A DNA stretch of 43,309 bases, taken from an uncultured Gemmatimonadota bacterium (GTDB taxonomy: Bacteria; Gemmatimonadota; Gemmatimonadetes; Longimicrobiales; Longimicrobiaceae). Position 1 is the first letter of the stretch, and each line of letters begins with the position of its first letter. The stretch is from assembly GCA_902805735.1 (NCBI GenBank), contig CADCTW010000159.1, positions 1 through 43,309 on the forward strand. The letters run 5' to 3'. A program made the position numbers and the translations under genes. Shown here piece by piece: positions 41,801 to 43,309 of this stretch. The notes under the pieces were generated by a model. It searched no databases. It was not told the DNA's origin and saw only the letters and a list, made by a program, of their open reading frames with translations.

Positions 41801-42409
41801 TCAGAACTTGACCTGCGGCGCCGCGTCGGAGCCGGCGGGCTCGCGGTAGGGCTCCTTGCGCTGCGCGCCGCTGAAGCGGGCCGTCATGGCCTGCGGGAAC
41901 TGGCGGATGTACGTGTTGTACTCGCGCACGGCGCCGTTGTAGTCGCGCCGGGCCACGGCGATGCGGTTCTCGCTCTCGGCGAGCTGGTCCTGCAGGCCGC
42001 GGAAGTTCTGGGTGGCGTTGAGGTTGGGGTACGCCTCGCGCGCCACGTTGATGAAGGTGCCGATCTGCCGCGTCACCGCCGCGTCGGCCTGCGACATGGC
42101 GGCCACGTCCTGCTTCTGCACCGCCTGCTGGAGCTGCTGGGCGCTCTGGCGGAGCGCCGCTTCGGACTGCGTGATGGCCTGGCCGCTGCGGGCGCGGGCC
42201 ACGTCCGTAAAGGTGCCGCGCTCGAACTCCGAGGCGCCCTTGACGGTGGCCACCAGGTTGGGGATCAGCTGGTTGCGGGCCGTGAGCTCCACGCCCACGT
42301 TGCCGCGTGCCTGCTCCACCTGCTCGTCAAGCTGCTGGATGCGGTTGTAGCCGCACCCGGAAAGCGACGCGCCCAGCGCCGCCACCACAACAATGTTCGC
42401 GAGCCGCAT
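41801..42409 (-). CDS. LemA family lipoprotein-like protein
   Basis: The 202-residue protein has an N-terminal export signal with a lipobox-like LSGCGYN, then a long helical domain with LemA features: NRIQQLDEQVEQARGNVGVE near 22-41, RNQLIPNLVATVKGASEFER near 45-64 and YPNLNATQNFRGLQDQLAES near 126-145, then ENRIAVARRDYNGAVREYNT near 146-165. LemA proteins have an extracytoplasmic helical bundle of unknown biochemical role and are often encoded near a TPM-domain (YgcG-like) protein, whose C-terminus is visible upstream here. GAGAGGA before ATG 42409 is a fair ribosome-binding site. Confidence 0.92.
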   Translation of the reverse strand: MRLANIVVVAALGASLSGCGYNRIQQLDEQVEQARGNVGVELTARNQLIPNLVATVKGASEFERGTFTDVARARSGQAITQSEAALRQSAQQLQQAVQKQDVAAMSQADAAVTRQIGTFINVAREAYPNLNATQNFRGLQDQLAESENRIAVARRDYNGAVREYNTYIRQFPQAMTARFSGAQRKEPYREPAGSDAAPQVKF

Positions 42410-42479
42410 CGGTTGTCGTCCTCTCAAGGTCAAGGGCCCGGTGCGGGTGCACCGTGCCCGGTGGTTCCTGCAAAAAACG

Positions 42480-43211
42480 TCACGCCACGCCGTGCACCAG
42501 CCGGTCCACGTACCGCGAAACCTGCTCCACCGCCTCCAGGTACCCCGTGACCACCGGCGAATCCGGGGCCGGGCGCAGCGCGGCGTCGCGTCCCGCCCGC
42601 GCGCGGGTGATGGCCAGGAGCGGCTCCGCGGTGAAGCCCACCCGCTCGGCCGTGGCACGCACCGTCTCTTCCGGGTCGCGCGGCACGGCCACGCCGGAGA
42701 GGCGCAGCACCGTGCGAAAGAGCACCAAAAAGGTGGGGAACGACTTCACCAGCAGCTCCCCCAGCCGCTCCGGGTCGTCGGCCGCCAGCATGAAGTGCTC
42801 GCGGAGCTGGATGTGCTTCCCCCGGATCTCGCGCTCGCACTGGCGGCGCAGGTCTTCGGCGTGCACCTCGATGCCGCGGAAGGGGTCGGCGCCGTGCAGC
42901 ACGCGGTGCGCGTCGCGGATGTCCGAGTACTCGATGGGGAAAACGTCCGCCGAGCGCTGCCACTCCTCTTCCCCCAGGATCATGGGGGGCGGGTTGCGCT
43001 CCGCCACCCACCTGCGCGCCAGCGCCGAGCCGCGGCGCAGCGCCGCCGGCCCCGTGCCGCGCAGCAGCACCAGGACGTTGAGGTCCGACACGCCTTCGCG
43101 GTACTCCCCGCGCGCCGCCGACCCGTAGAGCACCACCGACACCAGGTCGTCGCCGTACGCGCGCTTCAGCTCTTCCGCGAAGGCGTCCGCCCGCTGGATC
43201 GAATCCGCCAT
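42480..43211 (-). CDS. Nucleotidyltransferase-fold protein
   Basis: The 243-residue protein starts MADSIQRADAFAEELKRAYG and carries the polymerase-beta-like motif VVLYGSAARGEYREGVSDLN at about residues 25-44, of the GSxxxG...DxD type. The second Asp is Asn here (SDLN), a variant that could reduce or alter catalysis. A C-terminal helical region (about 125-240) follows, with HFMLAADDPERLGELLVKSF near 137-156. Target and reaction are unknown; related proteins include antibiotic and toxin-type transferases. A GGAG-containing site precedes ATG 43211, 22 bases after the TPM-like stop, suggesting an operon with TPM and LemA. The frame continues upstream without a better start. Confidence 0.8.
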   Translation of the reverse strand: MADSIQRADAFAEELKRAYGDDLVSVVLYGSAARGEYREGVSDLNVLVLLRGTGPAALRRGSALARRWVAERNPPPMILGEEEWQRSADVFPIEYSDIRDAHRVLHGADPFRGIEVHAEDLRRQCEREIRGKHIQLREHFMLAADDPERLGELLVKSFPTFLVLFRTVLRLSGVAVPRDPEETVRATAERVGFTAEPLLAITRARAGRDAALRPAPDSPVVTGYLEAVEQVSRYVDRLVHGVA

Positions 43212-43233
43212 CAGCACCGCTCCGTCGTCGGGT

Positions 43234-43309
43234 TCACCATTCGCCTCCCGCGCCTCCACCGCCCCCGCTCCCGCCTCCGAACCCTCCGAAGCCGCCCCCG
43301 CCGCCAAAC
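43234..43309 (-). CDS. C-terminus of a TPM-domain (YgcG-like) protein, rest outside window
   Basis: Only about 25 codons are visible, running to a stop at 43234-43236. They encode a Gly-rich tail of FGGFGGGSGGGGG style ending AGGEW, which is typical of TPM-domain proteins where a hydrophobic anchor is followed by a poly-Gly tail. The adjacent LemA gene supports this, since LemA and TPM proteins are frequently encoded together. The main domain cannot be seen. Low-complexity alone could mislead, so confidence is moderate. Confidence 0.65.
   Translation of the reverse strand, partial: FGGGGGFGGFGGGSGGGGGAGGEW

Overview
The window is a GC-rich (roughly 70%) bacterial chromosomal segment from a diderm organism. 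It encodes a SusC/SusD outer-membrane pair, several lipoproteins with clear lipoboxes, the LPS-core enzyme WaaA, FtsH, a LemA protein and a bacterial ceramide-type operon. This mix, the high GC and a very abundant CACAGAGACACAGAGGCACAGAG-type hairpin repeat at gene ends look most like Gemmatimonadota, perhaps the Longimicrobium group. That placement is inference from gene content. No rRNA, tRNA, CRISPR array, transposase or phage gene was recognised, so this reads as core chromosome with small non-coding repeats.

Layout: (1) 1-2.9 kb: the end of a small HEPN-like gene, a tiny overlapping ORF, a CobC-like phosphatase and a BluB-CobT fusion for the lower ligand of cobalamin. (2) 2.9-4.8 kb: infA, a one-helix membrane peptide and a family 2 glycosyltransferase. 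(3) 5.2-8.8 kb: an SDR-type reductase/epimerase, a serine palmitoyltransferase-like enzyme and a long GNAT-like protein, together resembling the bacterial ceramide set CerR-Spt-bCerS. (4) 8.9-12.8 kb (minus): an HTH regulator, the molybdate transporter modABC and a DUF4344-like lipoprotein metallopeptidase. (5) 13-18 kb: a secreted subtilase lipoprotein, an unknown lipoprotein, a flavin reductase and a membrane-anchored spermidine-synthase-like protein, followed by a GC-rich tandem array. (6) 18.5-24.3 kb: a charged hypothetical, SbcD/SbcC and TrpE. (7) 24.3-31 kb: a strong promoter with an embedded palindrome, SusC/SusD, a classical terminator and two lipoproteins, one of which is a free-standing TonB plug-like domain. 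(8) 31.2-37.8 kb: FtsH, a 56-residue disordered peptide, a propeller-like lipoprotein, WaaA and a DJ-1/PfpI protein with an added membrane helix. (9) 38-43.3 kb: an M23 endopeptidase, two tandem M16-like proteins with broken zinc sites, YggT, LemA, a nucleotidyltransferase and the C-terminus of a TPM-type protein.

The most notable structure is non-coding. At least twelve copies of one repeat arm occur, and six or seven form long inverted repeats. The near-perfect hairpins sit at convergent gene junctions, where they probably act as bidirectional terminators. Two other inverted-repeat families, with perfect or near-perfect arms of about 25-52 bp, resemble non-autonomous mobile elements. On the gene side, the best leads are the three-gene ceramide-type operon with a glycosyltransferase upstream, the BluB-CobT fusion, the catalytically degenerate M16 pair and the orphan plug lipoprotein.
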